A stretch of 64,000 bases of DNA. Origin: Flammeovirgaceae bacterium. Its GTDB lineage: Bacteria > Bacteroidota > Bacteroidia > Cytophagales > Cyclobacteriaceae. Under the pieces are notes generated by a model, which was not told the origin of the DNA, did not search any database, and saw only the letters and a list, made by a program, of their open reading frames with translations. Made by a program: the position numbers and the translations under genes. The stretch lies in the NCBI GenBank assembly GCA_016709845.1, contig JADJMA010000014.1, positions 1-64,000 on the forward strand. The letters are read 5' to 3'. Every line of letters begins with the position of its first letter. The first letter of the stretch is position 1. This document shows positions 19,561 to 28,307 of the stretch, in pieces.

Positions 19561-19604
19561 ATGATTAGAATCATAAAAAGATTCTAAATCTGCAACTATT
19601 CTTG
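19561..19604 (+). promoter_or_regulatory. Palindromic operator and -7 element of the Crp/Fnr gene
   Basis: Perfect palindrome ATGATTAGAATCAT (19561-19574), then a second inverted repeat AGATT-CTA-AATCT (19579-19591), then TATTCTTG (19597-19604), one mismatch from TAnnTTTG. No -33 TTTG is present at the usual place. The first palindrome is centred 36.5 nt from the last base of the -7 box, i.e. about -41.5 from the expected start. A near copy occurs at 30679-30692. Confidence 0.55.
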
Positions 19605-19617
19605 AGGACCGATTATT

Positions 19618-20390
19618 ATGAAGAAAAACAGCGTTCCATCATGCCTTACTGACTACAATTCTGTCTGGAATCCTGTTTTAGAGGCTTTCATGAAACATAT
19701 CACGGGATTACATGACATAAATCATTTTTCGCAATCCGGTCCACAGGTAGGTTTACGGCATCAAATCAACAGACTTATGATTGACCACTTGGTACTTCAA
19801 AGTTATGGAGCGAAAGAGATCAGCCTTCAAAAGGACGAGGCGATTTTAGGGAAGGTGAGGAGGCGCTCAATTATTTTCAGGTGATCAGCGGGTCTATTAA
19901 AATGATAACGAATAGTCCGGATGGGCAGGAATTTATCCAGGGAATTTTTAAAATTAATGATAGTTTTGGCGAGCCCCCCTTACTTTGTTCGTTTCCATAT
20001 CCAAGCAGTGCTGTAGCGTTGGAACCTTCTGTAGTCATTAAGCTTTCAAAAGAAAAATTTCTTACACTTCTTCGCGAAAATTTCGATATTCACCTTCGTT
20101 TAGATCAGGTACTTTGCCAAAGATTGAGATACAAATCAATGGTGCTTTCCGAAATTTCTTTTTATGACCCAGAGCATCGTATAACAAGTCTTTTGAATTA
20201 TCTTAAGGCCGATTCTGCGGATCAAGGCAAAAGGCAGGATGTCGTTATAAATGAAGTCTATGTAGTGCCTTTTACGAGGCAGCAATTAGCCGATATGAGC
20301 GGATTGCGCGTGGAAACAGTAATTCGCACAGTAAAAAGAATGGAGGAAGACGGTAAACTTAAATTAGTAGGAAGAAAAATAACACTATAA
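19618..20390 (+). CDS. Crp/Fnr-family transcriptional regulator, frameshifted
   Basis: Probable regulator of the nitrogen-oxide genes that follow. The cyclic-nucleotide-type beta-roll is visible as LQKDEAIF/REGEEALNYFQVISGSIKMI (the break near 19846 is one missing T in a T-run) and extends through SSAVALEPSVVIKLSKE. The dimer helix is around residues 155-180. The C-terminal HTH reads PFTRQQLADMSGLRVETVIRTV. No N-terminal cysteine set for an Fe-S cluster is evident, so a haem or NO-sensing NnrR/DNR-like type is possible. About 257 aa, slightly long, so the start could be internal. It is 19 bp before the cytochrome gene and probably first in the nos operon. Confidence 0.85.
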
Positions 20391-20409
20391 ACCCAAACCA
20401 ATAAAAACT

Positions 20410-20871
20410 ATGAAATATCTTTTTGGAATTGTTCTGGCCTTATTGGCCTTTTCGTGCGCACCCGATAAGCACTCTGACCTGGCTAAAGAAGAAAATCTTA
20501 ATAAGAGCGCGGTAGAGGCGATCACCGATCCTACCAAAGGAATTGGTGCCATCAAAAATGTAACCATGAATACACCTCTTGATCAGGAGCGAGTTAGCCG
20601 CGGTGGTGAAATATATAATATGAAATGCCAGGCCTGTCATAAGTTAGATGACAAGCGGATTGTAGGCCCAGGATGGCATGGTATAACCTCACGCAGAAAG
20701 CCCGAATGGATTATGAATATGATCCTTAATGTGGATATCATGTTGGAGCAGGATGAAGAAGCGCAGAAGTTGCTTGAATTGTGTTTAATGCGTATGCCTA
20801 ATCAAAACTTATCGATTGGTGATGGCCGGGATATACTTGAATTTATGCGCCATAACGATGGCGAAAAGTGA
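20410..20871 (+). CDS. Monohaem cytochrome c lipoprotein of the nos cluster
   Basis: A 153-aa periplasmic electron carrier. The signal peptide has lipobox LLAFSC, then a linker and a class I cytochrome c domain: haem site CQACH near residues 75-79, the following GPGWHGI, and a possible axial Met in LMRMPNQNLS. Its place between the Crp gene and nosZ suggests it feeds electrons to nitrous-oxide reductase. 19 bp from the regulator and 22 bp from the next gene. Confidence 0.9.
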   Translation: MKYLFGIVLALLAFSCAPDKHSDLAKEENLNKSAVEAITDPTKGIGAIKNVTMNTPLDQERVSRGGEIYNMKCQACHKLDDKRIVGPGWHGITSRRKPEWIMNMILNVDIMLEQDEEAQKLLELCLMRMPNQNLSIGDGRDILEFMRHNDGEK

Positions 20872-20893
20872 TAATACCAAAACTAAACTACCT

Positions 20894-21463
20894 ATGAAAA
20901 ACTATTTGATTATTGTTGTATTTGGCTTGTTTGCATTTTCCTGTGGCCAGCAATCGGCCAGTACGGAAAGTGCAGCTACCGATGTTGCCACCGAAGTGGG
21001 TGGTGGCCAGTCAACGGTGCAGGATGATGTATCCAATCCCGATGTTGTGCACATCGCTATGAACTCAAAAGATCACACCACGCTAGTAGCGGCATTAAAA
21101 GCGGCTGAATATGTTGATGCACTATCCAATGCCGGACCGTTCACGGTATTTGCCCCAACTGATGCGGCCTTTGCTGCACTGCCTGCAGGTACAGTAGAAA
21201 CCCTGGTAAAGCCAGAGAATAAGGAAACCCTTCGTAATATTTTAGAATATCATGTTTACGTTGGTGTGCTAAATGAAAATATGGTGCGTGATGGAATGAA
21301 ACTTAACCAAGTAAATCTTGAAAACGTTACCCTTAGCGTGAAGGATGGAAAGATTACCGTTAAAGGAGCTAAAAACGAAGCTAATGTTTTGGGTACAGCG
21401 CGCGGTTCAAATGGTATTGTATATGTGATTGATGCCGTGTTACTTCCTCCGGATAATAAATAA
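20894..21463 (+). CDS. Fasciclin-domain lipoprotein
   Basis: A 189-aa exported lipoprotein (MKNYLIIVVFGLFAFSC) with one fasciclin (FAS1) domain: TLVAALKAAEYVDALSNAGPF, then the FTVFAPTDAAFAALP H1 box, LRNILEYHVYVG, and the H2-like GTARGSNGIVYVIDAVLLP. ATG 20894 starts the signal peptide; a longer frame opens upstream at 20816 inside the cytochrome gene. FAS1 proteins bind other proteins or surfaces. Its conserved-looking place immediately before nosZ suggests a periplasmic scaffold or copper-handling role, but that is inference. Confidence 0.9.
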   Translation: MKNYLIIVVFGLFAFSCGQQSASTESAATDVATEVGGGQSTVQDDVSNPDVVHIAMNSKDHTTLVAALKAAEYVDALSNAGPFTVFAPTDAAFAALPAGTVETLVKPENKETLRNILEYHVYVGVLNENMVRDGMKLNQVNLENVTLSVKDGKITVKGAKNEANVLGTARGSNGIVYVIDAVLLPPDNK

Positions 21464-21483
21464 ACTTAACCTAACTTATAACT

Positions 21484-23475
21484 ATGAAAACAAATATAGT
21501 GCAGCGGGGCCTTTCGGTACTCGTAATTTTATCAAGCTTGGTCCTATGGCAGGGCTGCAAGCCTAAAGCACCAGACACAGTAACCATGGGAGACGCAGCC
21601 TCGAAAGTGTATGTTGCTCCAGGTAAATACGATGAATTTTATAATATCGTATCGGGTGGATTTAACGGACAAATTGGTGTATATGGAATTCCTTCCGGAA
21701 GATTGTTCAAGATCCTTCCTGTTTTTTCGGTATTCCCTGAAAGCGGTTATGGTTACAGTGAAGAAACCAAACCGATGTTGAATACCTCGCATGGTAATGT
21801 GCCTTGGGATGATTTGCACCACATTGCTCTTTCAACTACAAAAGGTGAGCATGACGGTCGTTGGATATTTGCCAATGCCAACAATACACCACGTGTTGCA
21901 CGGGTTAGTTTCAAGTCATTCAGAACAGAAGAAATTCTAGAAATCCCCAATAGTGGTGGTAATCACTCTTCGCCTTTTATTACTGAAAATACCGAGTATC
22001 TGGTAGCAGGTACCCGTTTTAGTGTCCCTATGGGTGGCAAGGATGTTCCTATTAGTTCATACAAAGAAAACTTTAAGGGCTCTATCAGTTTTATTAAGGT
22101 TAATCCAGAGAGTGGAAGAATGAATATTGCCTTTCAATTGCGTACACCTGGTTTTAACTTTGACTTGAGTCGTGCCGGTAAAGGTCCATCTCATGGTTGG
22201 TTCTTCTTCTCTTGCTATAATACAGAACAAGCGTACACGTTGTTGGAAGTTAATGCATCGCAAAATGACAAAGACTTTATCATGGCTGTTAACTGGAAGA
22301 AAGCTGAAGAATATCTGGCTCAGGGAAAGGGAAAAATAGAAAAGGTGAAGTATGCACACAATATCTATGATGATAAAACACATTCGGCCTCAACAACGAT
22401 GGAGAGTGAAGTGACTGTATTGGATGTGATGGAACTTCCTGACATTGTATATTTCATCCCATGCCCAAAATCACCACATGGTTGTGATGTTGACCCAAGT
22501 GGTGAATACATTGTAGGTAGTGGTAAGTTAGCAGCTATGATGCCCGTTTTCTCATTCGCAAAGATACAAACAGCCATTGCAGCTAAAGATTATGAAGGCG
22601 ACTTCGGTGGAATTCCGGTAATTAAGTACGAGTCGGCATTGCATGGTGAAGTGAAGAAGCCAGGCTTGGGCCCTTTGCATACCGAGTTTGACGAAAAAGG
22701 AAATGCGTATACTTCCTTCTTTGTTTCTTCTGAAATTGTGAAATGGAATGTTAAAACACTGGAAGTGTTAGATCGTGTACCAACCTATTATTCAATTGGT
22801 CACCTAAGTGTTCCCGGTGGTCCTACCTCCAAGCCTCATGGCAAGTATGTGATTGCCTATAATAAAATTACTAAAGACAGATATCTTCCTACGGGCCCCG
22901 AATTAACACAGTCGGCTCAGTTATATGATATTTCAGGAGATAAAATGAAGTTGTTGCTTGATTTCCCTACCGTGGGTGAGCCACACTATGCAGAGGCAAT
23001 TCCTGCAAGCATGATTACTCCAAACTCTTTAAAAATTTATAAGATAGAGGAAAATGAAAACCCCTATGCAGCGAAAGGTGAAGGACAGACACGCGTAGAA
23101 CGCAAAGGCAACGAGATTCACGTGTATATGACTGCCATCCGCTCGCACTTAACTCCGGATAACATTGAAGGAGTAAGAGTGGGAGATGATGTTTATTTCC
23201 ACGTAACGAATCTTGAGCAGGATTGGGATGTACCGCACGGCTTTGCCATTCGTGGTGCGATCAATTCCGAGATTCTGATTATGCCAGGAGAAACTCAAAC
23301 CCTGAAGTATAAGCCGCTGGTGCCTGGCATTGTGCCATTCTATTGTACAGATTTTTGTTCTGCACTGCATCAGGAAATGTCTGGTTATCTGCGCGTATCC
23401 GCTGCGGGTAGCAACACGCCACTAAAGTTTTCAACCGGTGTGATCGAAGGCGAAGCAAGTGGCGCTGGCCATTAG
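21484..23475 (+). CDS. nosZ: Nitrous-oxide reductase, clade II (atypical, Sec-exported)
   Basis: Reduces N2O to N2 in the periplasm. At 663 aa it has a seven-bladed propeller with the CuZ site and a C-terminal cupredoxin CuA domain. There is no twin-arginine motif. The start is a Sec-like signal with Cys25 in LVLWQGC, an imperfect lipobox. The CuZ-type His-rich segments include WDDLHHIAL, GNHSSPF and SPHGCDVDPSG. The CuA ligands are C621, C625, H629 and M632 in CTDFCSALHQEM, with an upstream His in DVPHGFAI. The neighbours (nosL, nosD, nosF, nosY) supply copper and maturation. The frame is intact. Confidence 0.97.
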   Translation: MKTNIVQRGLSVLVILSSLVLWQGCKPKAPDTVTMGDAASKVYVAPGKYDEFYNIVSGGFNGQIGVYGIPSGRLFKILPVFSVFPESGYGYSEETKPMLNTSHGNVPWDDLHHIALSTTKGEHDGRWIFANANNTPRVARVSFKSFRTEEILEIPNSGGNHSSPFITENTEYLVAGTRFSVPMGGKDVPISSYKENFKGSISFIKVNPESGRMNIAFQLRTPGFNFDLSRAGKGPSHGWFFFSCYNTEQAYTLLEVNASQNDKDFIMAVNWKKAEEYLAQGKGKIEKVKYAHNIYDDKTHSASTTMESEVTVLDVMELPDIVYFIPCPKSPHGCDVDPSGEYIVGSGKLAAMMPVFSFAKIQTAIAAKDYEGDFGGIPVIKYESALHGEVKKPGLGPLHTEFDEKGNAYTSFFVSSEIVKWNVKTLEVLDRVPTYYSIGHLSVPGGPTSKPHGKYVIAYNKITKDRYLPTGPELTQSAQLYDISGDKMKLLLDFPTVGEPHYAEAIPASMITPNSLKIYKIEENENPYAAKGEGQTRVERKGNEIHVYMTAIRSHLTPDNIEGVRVGDDVYFHVTNLEQDWDVPHGFAIRGAINSEILIMPGETQTLKYKPLVPGIVPFYCTDFCSALHQEMSGYLRVSAAGSNTPLKFSTGVIEGEASGAGH

Positions 23476-23510
23476 ATCACGTTTTCATAGTTTGCAGGTT
23501 GAAAGTTCCG

Positions 23511-23534
23511 ACCGCCCCGATACATCGGGGCGGT
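23511..23534 (+). other. Strong GC hairpin downstream of nosZ
   Basis: ACCGCCCCGAT (23511-23521) pairs with ATCGGGGCGGT (23524-23534): an 11-bp perfect stem with a very small loop, 36 bp after the nosZ stop. No T-tract follows, so it is not a classical terminator. It may protect the nosZ mRNA 3' end or reduce read-through into the maturation genes. Confidence 0.7.
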
Positions 23535-23562
23535 GTGGGACTAAATTTAAACAGGATTTACC

Positions 23563-24132
23563 ATGACACCTTTAAAACCTATTTCCCGGATTCTTATTGT
23601 TATCGGGAGTTTACTAATGATCAGTGCCTACTTTGTTCCGCTCTGGCAAATTTTGATGTGGGCTCCACAATACCCCGAAGGTTTGGAAATGGATATTTGG
23701 ATTAATACAATTTCGGGAGACGTTAAAATTATCAGTGCTCTCAACCATTATATTGGTATGAAGCACATTGAAGTAGAAATGTTTCCGGAGTTTCAATATA
23801 TGATTTACATCGTTGGCTTTTTGATTGGTTTCGGGTTACTCGCGGCCATCATCAATAAGCGATTTATGTTATGGTCTTTTACATTGTTGCTCATCGCTAC
23901 GGGTCTTGCTGCTCTTGTAGATTTCTATCTATGGGGCTACGATTATGGCCATAATTTAGATCCGACAGCAGCCATTAGTATTCCGGGAATGACCTACCAG
24001 CCACCGCTTATTGGCACTAAACAATTATTAAATTTTACGGCCTTTTCAGGGCCTGGCATTGGCGGTTGGTTTTTTGTAGTTGCTGCCTCCATAATTATAG
24101 GTACGCTCGTGTTCGAAATTAAAACCAACTAA
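23563..24132 (+). CDS. Nos-cluster membrane protein (NosB-like position)
   Basis: A 189-aa polytopic membrane protein with about four helices: ILIVIGSLLMISAYFVPLWQ (10-29), YMIYIVGFLIGFGLLAAII, WSFTLLLIATGLAALVDFYLW and a C-terminal GGWFFVVAASIIIGTLVF. A periplasmic loop (residues 34-75) carries WAPQYPEGLEMDIW. Genes of this kind accompany clade II nosZ and are often called nosB; the biochemical role is unknown. 9 bp from nosL. Confidence 0.75.
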   Translation: MTPLKPISRILIVIGSLLMISAYFVPLWQILMWAPQYPEGLEMDIWINTISGDVKIISALNHYIGMKHIEVEMFPEFQYMIYIVGFLIGFGLLAAIINKRFMLWSFTLLLIATGLAALVDFYLWGYDYGHNLDPTAAISIPGMTYQPPLIGTKQLLNFTAFSGPGIGGWFFVVAASIIIGTLVFEIKTN

Positions 24133-24140
24133 AAGGCTGC

Positions 24141-24572
24141 ATGAACAAATTAATGATCATCGCGTTTTGTTTGGTATTAGCTGCTTGTAGTGTTAAACCA
24201 GAGCCCTTGCAATATGGGGTAGATGCGTGTTACACATGCAAAATGACCTTGATGGACAATAAGTTTGGTGCTGAGTTGGTGACTCAAAAAGGCAAAGTTT
24301 ATAAGTTCGATGATATGAACTGCATGTTGAATTTTTATAACGCCAACTATGAAACGCAGGGTGACATGGCTTATGTTCTCGTGATTAATTATGACAATCC
24401 CGGACATTTTATTGAAGCTCAGCATGCCATGTACGCCAAGTCTGACAAAATCCGTACGCCTATGGCTAGTGGAATAGCAGCTTTTGAAGATGAAGTATCT
24501 TATGATAAGTATAATAAAGATTGGAAGGGTTTCTGGTTAAGCTGGGGAGAGGTACAGACTCAGTTTAAGTAA
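24141..24572 (+). CDS. nosL: NosL copper lipoprotein
   Basis: Outer- or inner-membrane-anchored Cu(I)-binding protein that delivers copper to NosZ. 143 aa, with lipobox LVLAAC and the metal motif CYTCKM near residues 32-37 (CxxCxM), followed by LMDNKFGAELVTQKGK and FDDMNCMLNF, which are typical of the family. It lies between the NosB-like protein and nosD. Confidence 0.92.
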   Translation: MNKLMIIAFCLVLAACSVKPEPLQYGVDACYTCKMTLMDNKFGAELVTQKGKVYKFDDMNCMLNFYNANYETQGDMAYVLVINYDNPGHFIEAQHAMYAKSDKIRTPMASGIAAFEDEVSYDKYNKDWKGFWLSWGEVQTQFK

Positions 24573-24603
24573 ATTTCTTTCTCTCTTTTTGAAGCCACAC
24601 AAA

Positions 24604-25842
24604 ATGAAGAGAAGTGTTGTATTTATTTTTGTATTGAGTAGTTTTTTAACTGCGTATAGTAAAACAATAAAGGTAGGCGCAGGCGAACCGATAAAAAGTA
24701 TTAAGGACGCCATTACAAAGGCTGAGCCAGGAGATACGGTACTCGTTCTCCCAGGTATCTACAAGGAGGGTAATATCATTCTTGAAAAATCTATTTACTT
24801 ACTAGGTGAAGGCTACCCCACCTTAAGTGGGGAGAATAAGTTTGAAATACTTACCGTTCATACTACCGGGGCCGTTATTCAAGGGCTTCGATTTGTTGAT
24901 ACAGGAATAGGCAGCATGGATGACAAGGCTGCTATCAAATTATTGGATTGCAAGAATTTAAAGGTAATCGACAATAAATTTGAGAATACCTTTTTTGGGA
25001 TTTACCTGGCCAACTCATCGCATATCTGGATTGAACGCAACGAACTAGAGTCAAGAGAACAAGTCGAGCATCAGATCGGCAATGGCATACACCTTTGGAA
25101 ATGCGAATACATCACCATTGATCAAAATAAAATTAAAGGTCACCGTGATGGTATTTACTTTGAGTTTGTTACCAACACGCTTATCACAAACAATTATAGT
25201 GAAGGAAATATGCGGTATGGCCTTCACTTTATGTTTTCGCATAATAATGAGTACCGCGACAATACCTTTATTAACAATGGAGCTGGGGTAGCCGTTATGT
25301 ACACGAGAGGAGTGAAGATGATCAATAATCATTTTATTCATAACTGGGGCTCTTCCTCCTACGGACTTTTGTTGAAAGAAATTAGCGATTCATTTATTTC
25401 AGGCAATGTGTTTGAACAAAATTCAATAGGTATAATCATGGAAGGTGGTAGCCGGAATAAAATTCTTGAAAATCGATTTATCAGAAATGGATATGCTTTT
25501 AAGCTGCCAGCGAGTAGCGATGATAACATTATTTCGCGAAATAACTTTCAGCAGAATACTTTCGATCTGGTGACCAATGGAAGTCTGGCACTGAATAAGA
25601 TTGAAAGTAATTATTGGGATCGTTATGAGGGATATGATCTCAATCGCGATCAGATTGGAGACGTACCATACAGACCTATCAGTATGTATGGAATGATTGT
25701 AGAGCGCATGCCTACTGCGGTATTGTTGTGGCGTAGTTTCTTGGTATTCTTACTCGATCGTGCCGAAAAAGCTATTCCGGTTATTACCCCAGTAAATTTA
25801 GTTGACAATTTACCTGCTATGAAGCCTTATGATTTTAATTGA
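24604..25842 (+). CDS. nosD: NosD periplasmic copper-maturation protein
   Basis: A 412-aa exported right-handed beta-helix protein (carbohydrate-binding/CASH domain) required with NosF and NosY for assembly of the CuZ sulfide cluster. It has a signal peptide MKRSVVFIFVLSSFLTAYS, then many helical rungs such as DNKFENTFFGIYLANSSHIWIE (split over two rungs) and GLHFMFSHNNEYRDNTF. ATG 24604 is preferred to an upstream TTG at 24589. The stop overlaps nosF by 14 bp. Confidence 0.93.
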   Translation: MKRSVVFIFVLSSFLTAYSKTIKVGAGEPIKSIKDAITKAEPGDTVLVLPGIYKEGNIILEKSIYLLGEGYPTLSGENKFEILTVHTTGAVIQGLRFVDTGIGSMDDKAAIKLLDCKNLKVIDNKFENTFFGIYLANSSHIWIERNELESREQVEHQIGNGIHLWKCEYITIDQNKIKGHRDGIYFEFVTNTLITNNYSEGNMRYGLHFMFSHNNEYRDNTFINNGAGVAVMYTRGVKMINNHFIHNWGSSSYGLLLKEISDSFISGNVFEQNSIGIIMEGGSRNKILENRFIRNGYAFKLPASSDDNIISRNNFQQNTFDLVTNGSLALNKIESNYWDRYEGYDLNRDQIGDVPYRPISMYGMIVERMPTAVLLWRSFLVFLLDRAEKAIPVITPVNLVDNLPAMKPYDFN

Positions 25843-26563
25843 AAACTTATCAAAATATTTCGGCCGTCTTACGGCTCTCGATCAGGTTAATCTGGCCTTA
25901 GATAAGGCAAAAAGTTACGCCATGGTGGGGCCTAATGGTTCGGGTAAAACTACCCTGATAAAAAGCATCCTAGGATTAGTGCGTCCATCATCAGGGACAA
26001 TTCATTTTAAAGGAAAAGATATTGCGAATGAATGGAAGTATCGGGAAGAAATTGGTTACATGCCCCAAATTGGTCGTTACCCGGAGAATATGCGCATCGG
26101 GGAATTAGTAGACATGATGAAGAATATCCGCGAGAACGGGAAGCCGGTAGATGAAGAGTTGATTGATGCATTTAAGCTCTATAAAATGTATGACAAAAGA
26201 ATGCATACACTTTCAGGCGGCACACGTCAGAAAGTAAGTGCCTCACTGGCTTTTTTGTTTCATGCACCGGTACTCATTTTAGATGAACCCACTGCAGGGC
26301 TCGATCCAATTTCCGTTGAGATTTTGAAAGAAAAGATTCTTCACGAAAGGCGTATAGGTAAGTTGCTAATCATTACCTCTCATATCCTTAGTGATTTGGA
26401 TGAATTAGCCACTGAGATGGTTTATATTTTTGAAGGGAAAATTCAATACAACAATTCGATTGAAGCCCTGAAAAAAGAGACCAACGAAACCAAATTGAAT
26501 AAAGCAATAACGACTTTGATAAAGCAAAAGGAACTTCTAGCCTCTATAACCGAACAAGCATGA
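25829..26563 (+). CDS. nosF: NosF ABC ATPase
   Basis: A 244-aa ATPase powering NosY, with Walker A GPNGSGKTT, signature LSGGTRQKVSASLAF (GGT in place of GGQ, common in NosF), Walker B LILDEPTAGLDP and a switch His in ITSHILSD. It is thought to supply sulfur or copper assembly factors to NosD for CuZ. It overlaps nosD by 14 bp and nosY by 4 bp (ATGA), so translation is coupled. Confidence 0.94.
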   Translation: MILIENLSKYFGRLTALDQVNLALDKAKSYAMVGPNGSGKTTLIKSILGLVRPSSGTIHFKGKDIANEWKYREEIGYMPQIGRYPENMRIGELVDMMKNIRENGKPVDEELIDAFKLYKMYDKRMHTLSGGTRQKVSASLAFLFHAPVLILDEPTAGLDPISVEILKEKILHERRIGKLLIITSHILSDLDELATEMVYIFEGKIQYNNSIEALKKETNETKLNKAITTLIKQKELLASITEQA

Positions 26564-27327
26564 CACGCGTAATCCGATATATTTTTAATGACATTTTAAG
26601 AACCCGGTTTATCTTATTCTATACAGGATTCCTGTTGATAAGCACCTTTGCTCTTTTTCAGCTAGATAACGATTTCGGAAAAGTGGTGCTTAGCCTGCTG
26701 AATATTGTCTTGATGGTGGTGCCTTTGGTTAGTGTAGTTTTTACAACCATTCATTTTTTTAGCTCATACGAATTTATTGAACTGATGCTGGCGCAACCGA
26801 TTAACCGAAAGGTTGTTTTTTTAAGTGAATATGTGGCGGTAGCCTCGTCTTTGTGCATAGCTTATTTAATCGGTGTCGGTGTGCCCTTTGTTATTTTTGG
26901 AGCCGGGCATAACGTAATTTCCCTTTTAGTTACGGGAACATTCCTTACGCTCGTCTTTGTTTCGTTGGCATTTTTATCATCTGTTCTTACGCGCGACAAA
27001 TCAAAAGCAATTGGCATTGCCCTCCTGTTTTGGTTTTACTTCTCGTTGATTTATGATGGACTCGTTCTATGGATCATTTATAGTTTCAGCGACTACCCCT
27101 TAGAAAAAGTGACATTAACACTCATCGCTTTTAATCCTGTAGATCTTGCACGAATCATCATGTTGTTGCAACTTGACATTTCAGCATTGATGGGCTACAC
27201 AGGCGCTTTTTATAAGAATTTTTTTGGCAGTAACATGGGTGTATTGTTTTCGTCAGCCATATTATCCTTATGGGTAGCTATTCCGTTATTATTGGCATTG
27301 CGCATTTTCCGTAAGAAGGACATTTAG
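26560..27327 (+). CDS. nosY: NosY ABC permease
   Basis: A 255-aa inner-membrane permease of the ABC-2 type with six predicted helices, for example FILFYTGFLLISTFALFQL and VVLSLLNIVLMVVPLVSVVF. It also has the family's SSYEFIELMLAQPINRKVVF coupling-helix region. It works with NosF and NosD in NosZ maturation. Start overlaps the nosF stop. Confidence 0.94.
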   Translation: MTRVIRYIFNDILRTRFILFYTGFLLISTFALFQLDNDFGKVVLSLLNIVLMVVPLVSVVFTTIHFFSSYEFIELMLAQPINRKVVFLSEYVAVASSLCIAYLIGVGVPFVIFGAGHNVISLLVTGTFLTLVFVSLAFLSSVLTRDKSKAIGIALLFWFYFSLIYDGLVLWIIYSFSDYPLEKVTLTLIAFNPVDLARIIMLLQLDISALMGYTGAFYKNFFGSNMGVLFSSAILSLWVAIPLLLALRIFRKKDI

Positions 27328-27364
27328 GTTTTAAAATCAATCCTGGTACTTCCGGAGCGCTATC

Positions 27365-28162
27365 ATGCAAAAGTACGTTAGGCTTTCCTTCTTATTTTTT
27401 TTTCTAGCTGCCAGCCTTGGGCTCTTGTTACGATGGCATTTTGTTAGCCCGATGGACTGGCTCGACTTCCCCATTGGCTTCATGCACATTCGCACCTGAT
27501 GTTTTTGGGTTGGGTGTTTAATTTACTATGCATCTCCTTTATAGATGAATGCATTGGTGTATCCTTTTGATGCACACACCATTAAAAAGTTTGGATACTT
27601 ATTATTTCTTGCTTGTTTCCCAACCTACTTTCTTTCCACTTTATGGGCTAAACCAGGGTTCATCTACCAGGGGATAGGATTGATTGGAGCGATCATGCAA
27701 TTGATTGCTTTATATTATTTTTTGAGGTTGTTAAGTCGAATTCCGAAATCCATATTCATTAATCTTTCCATTTCCGTTAGGGCACTACTAACAGTGTCGT
27801 TGCTTTCGTTCATTCTCAAATTGTTATTGCAAACTATTTCGGTTCATCCGGAGCTTGCACAACATGCTTATCTGCATCGTAATTTAATAATGGCCTACCT
27901 TCATTTAGTGCTACTGGGAATGATAACGAGTTTTCTTATAGCGTGGAGCATTGAAAGGGGATGGCTTCATTTGCCTATTCGATTCAGTGTTGGGATGTTT
28001 CTGCTTGGTTTTATAGCATCAGAATGGACATTGCTGGGATGGATGCCCATACCGTTTGAATGGCTTTCCACCTCACAAATGCTCTTTATGTTTTCGGCCC
28101 TGATGTTTGTTGGCATTGGTGGCTTTTGCATAGCCTCTCTGGTAAATTTCAAAAGGGGCTAA
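27365..28162 (+). CDS. Polytopic membrane protein next to the nos and nor genes, frameshifted
   Basis: About 265 aa with seven or eight hydrophobic helices. From ATG 27365: FLFFFLAASLGLLLRWHFV, then FPIGFMH. The frame changes near 27495, where HLMFLGWVFNLL follows, and again near 27540. It continues with HTIKKFGYLLFLACFPTYF and HAYLHRNLIMAYLHLVLLG. The paired histidines in helices (MH...HLMFLGW, HRNLIMAYLHLVLLG) resemble haem-copper oxidase subunit I and NnrS-like proteins, suggesting haem or metal binding. I do not recognise the exact family. Its place between nosY and norZ suggests a role in NO/N2O metabolism. Confidence 0.65.
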
Positions 28163-28307
28163 CCCCCCCCCCGTTAAATAGGCGAATCTACAGTATAGGC
28201 CAATATCATGACGGTTATATCAAAAAGAGTGAACCAATGATTACAAAGTTTTTTTAATGAATGGTTGTTATTACCTAAAGTATGAAATTGCTATTGGGAA
28301 TCTGGGA

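Noticed and set aside
28163..28172. Run of ten C residues after the membrane protein gene, as a phase-variable tract
   Set aside because: It lies after the stop codon and outside any promoter spacing I could define, and homopolymers are unreliable in this sequence.
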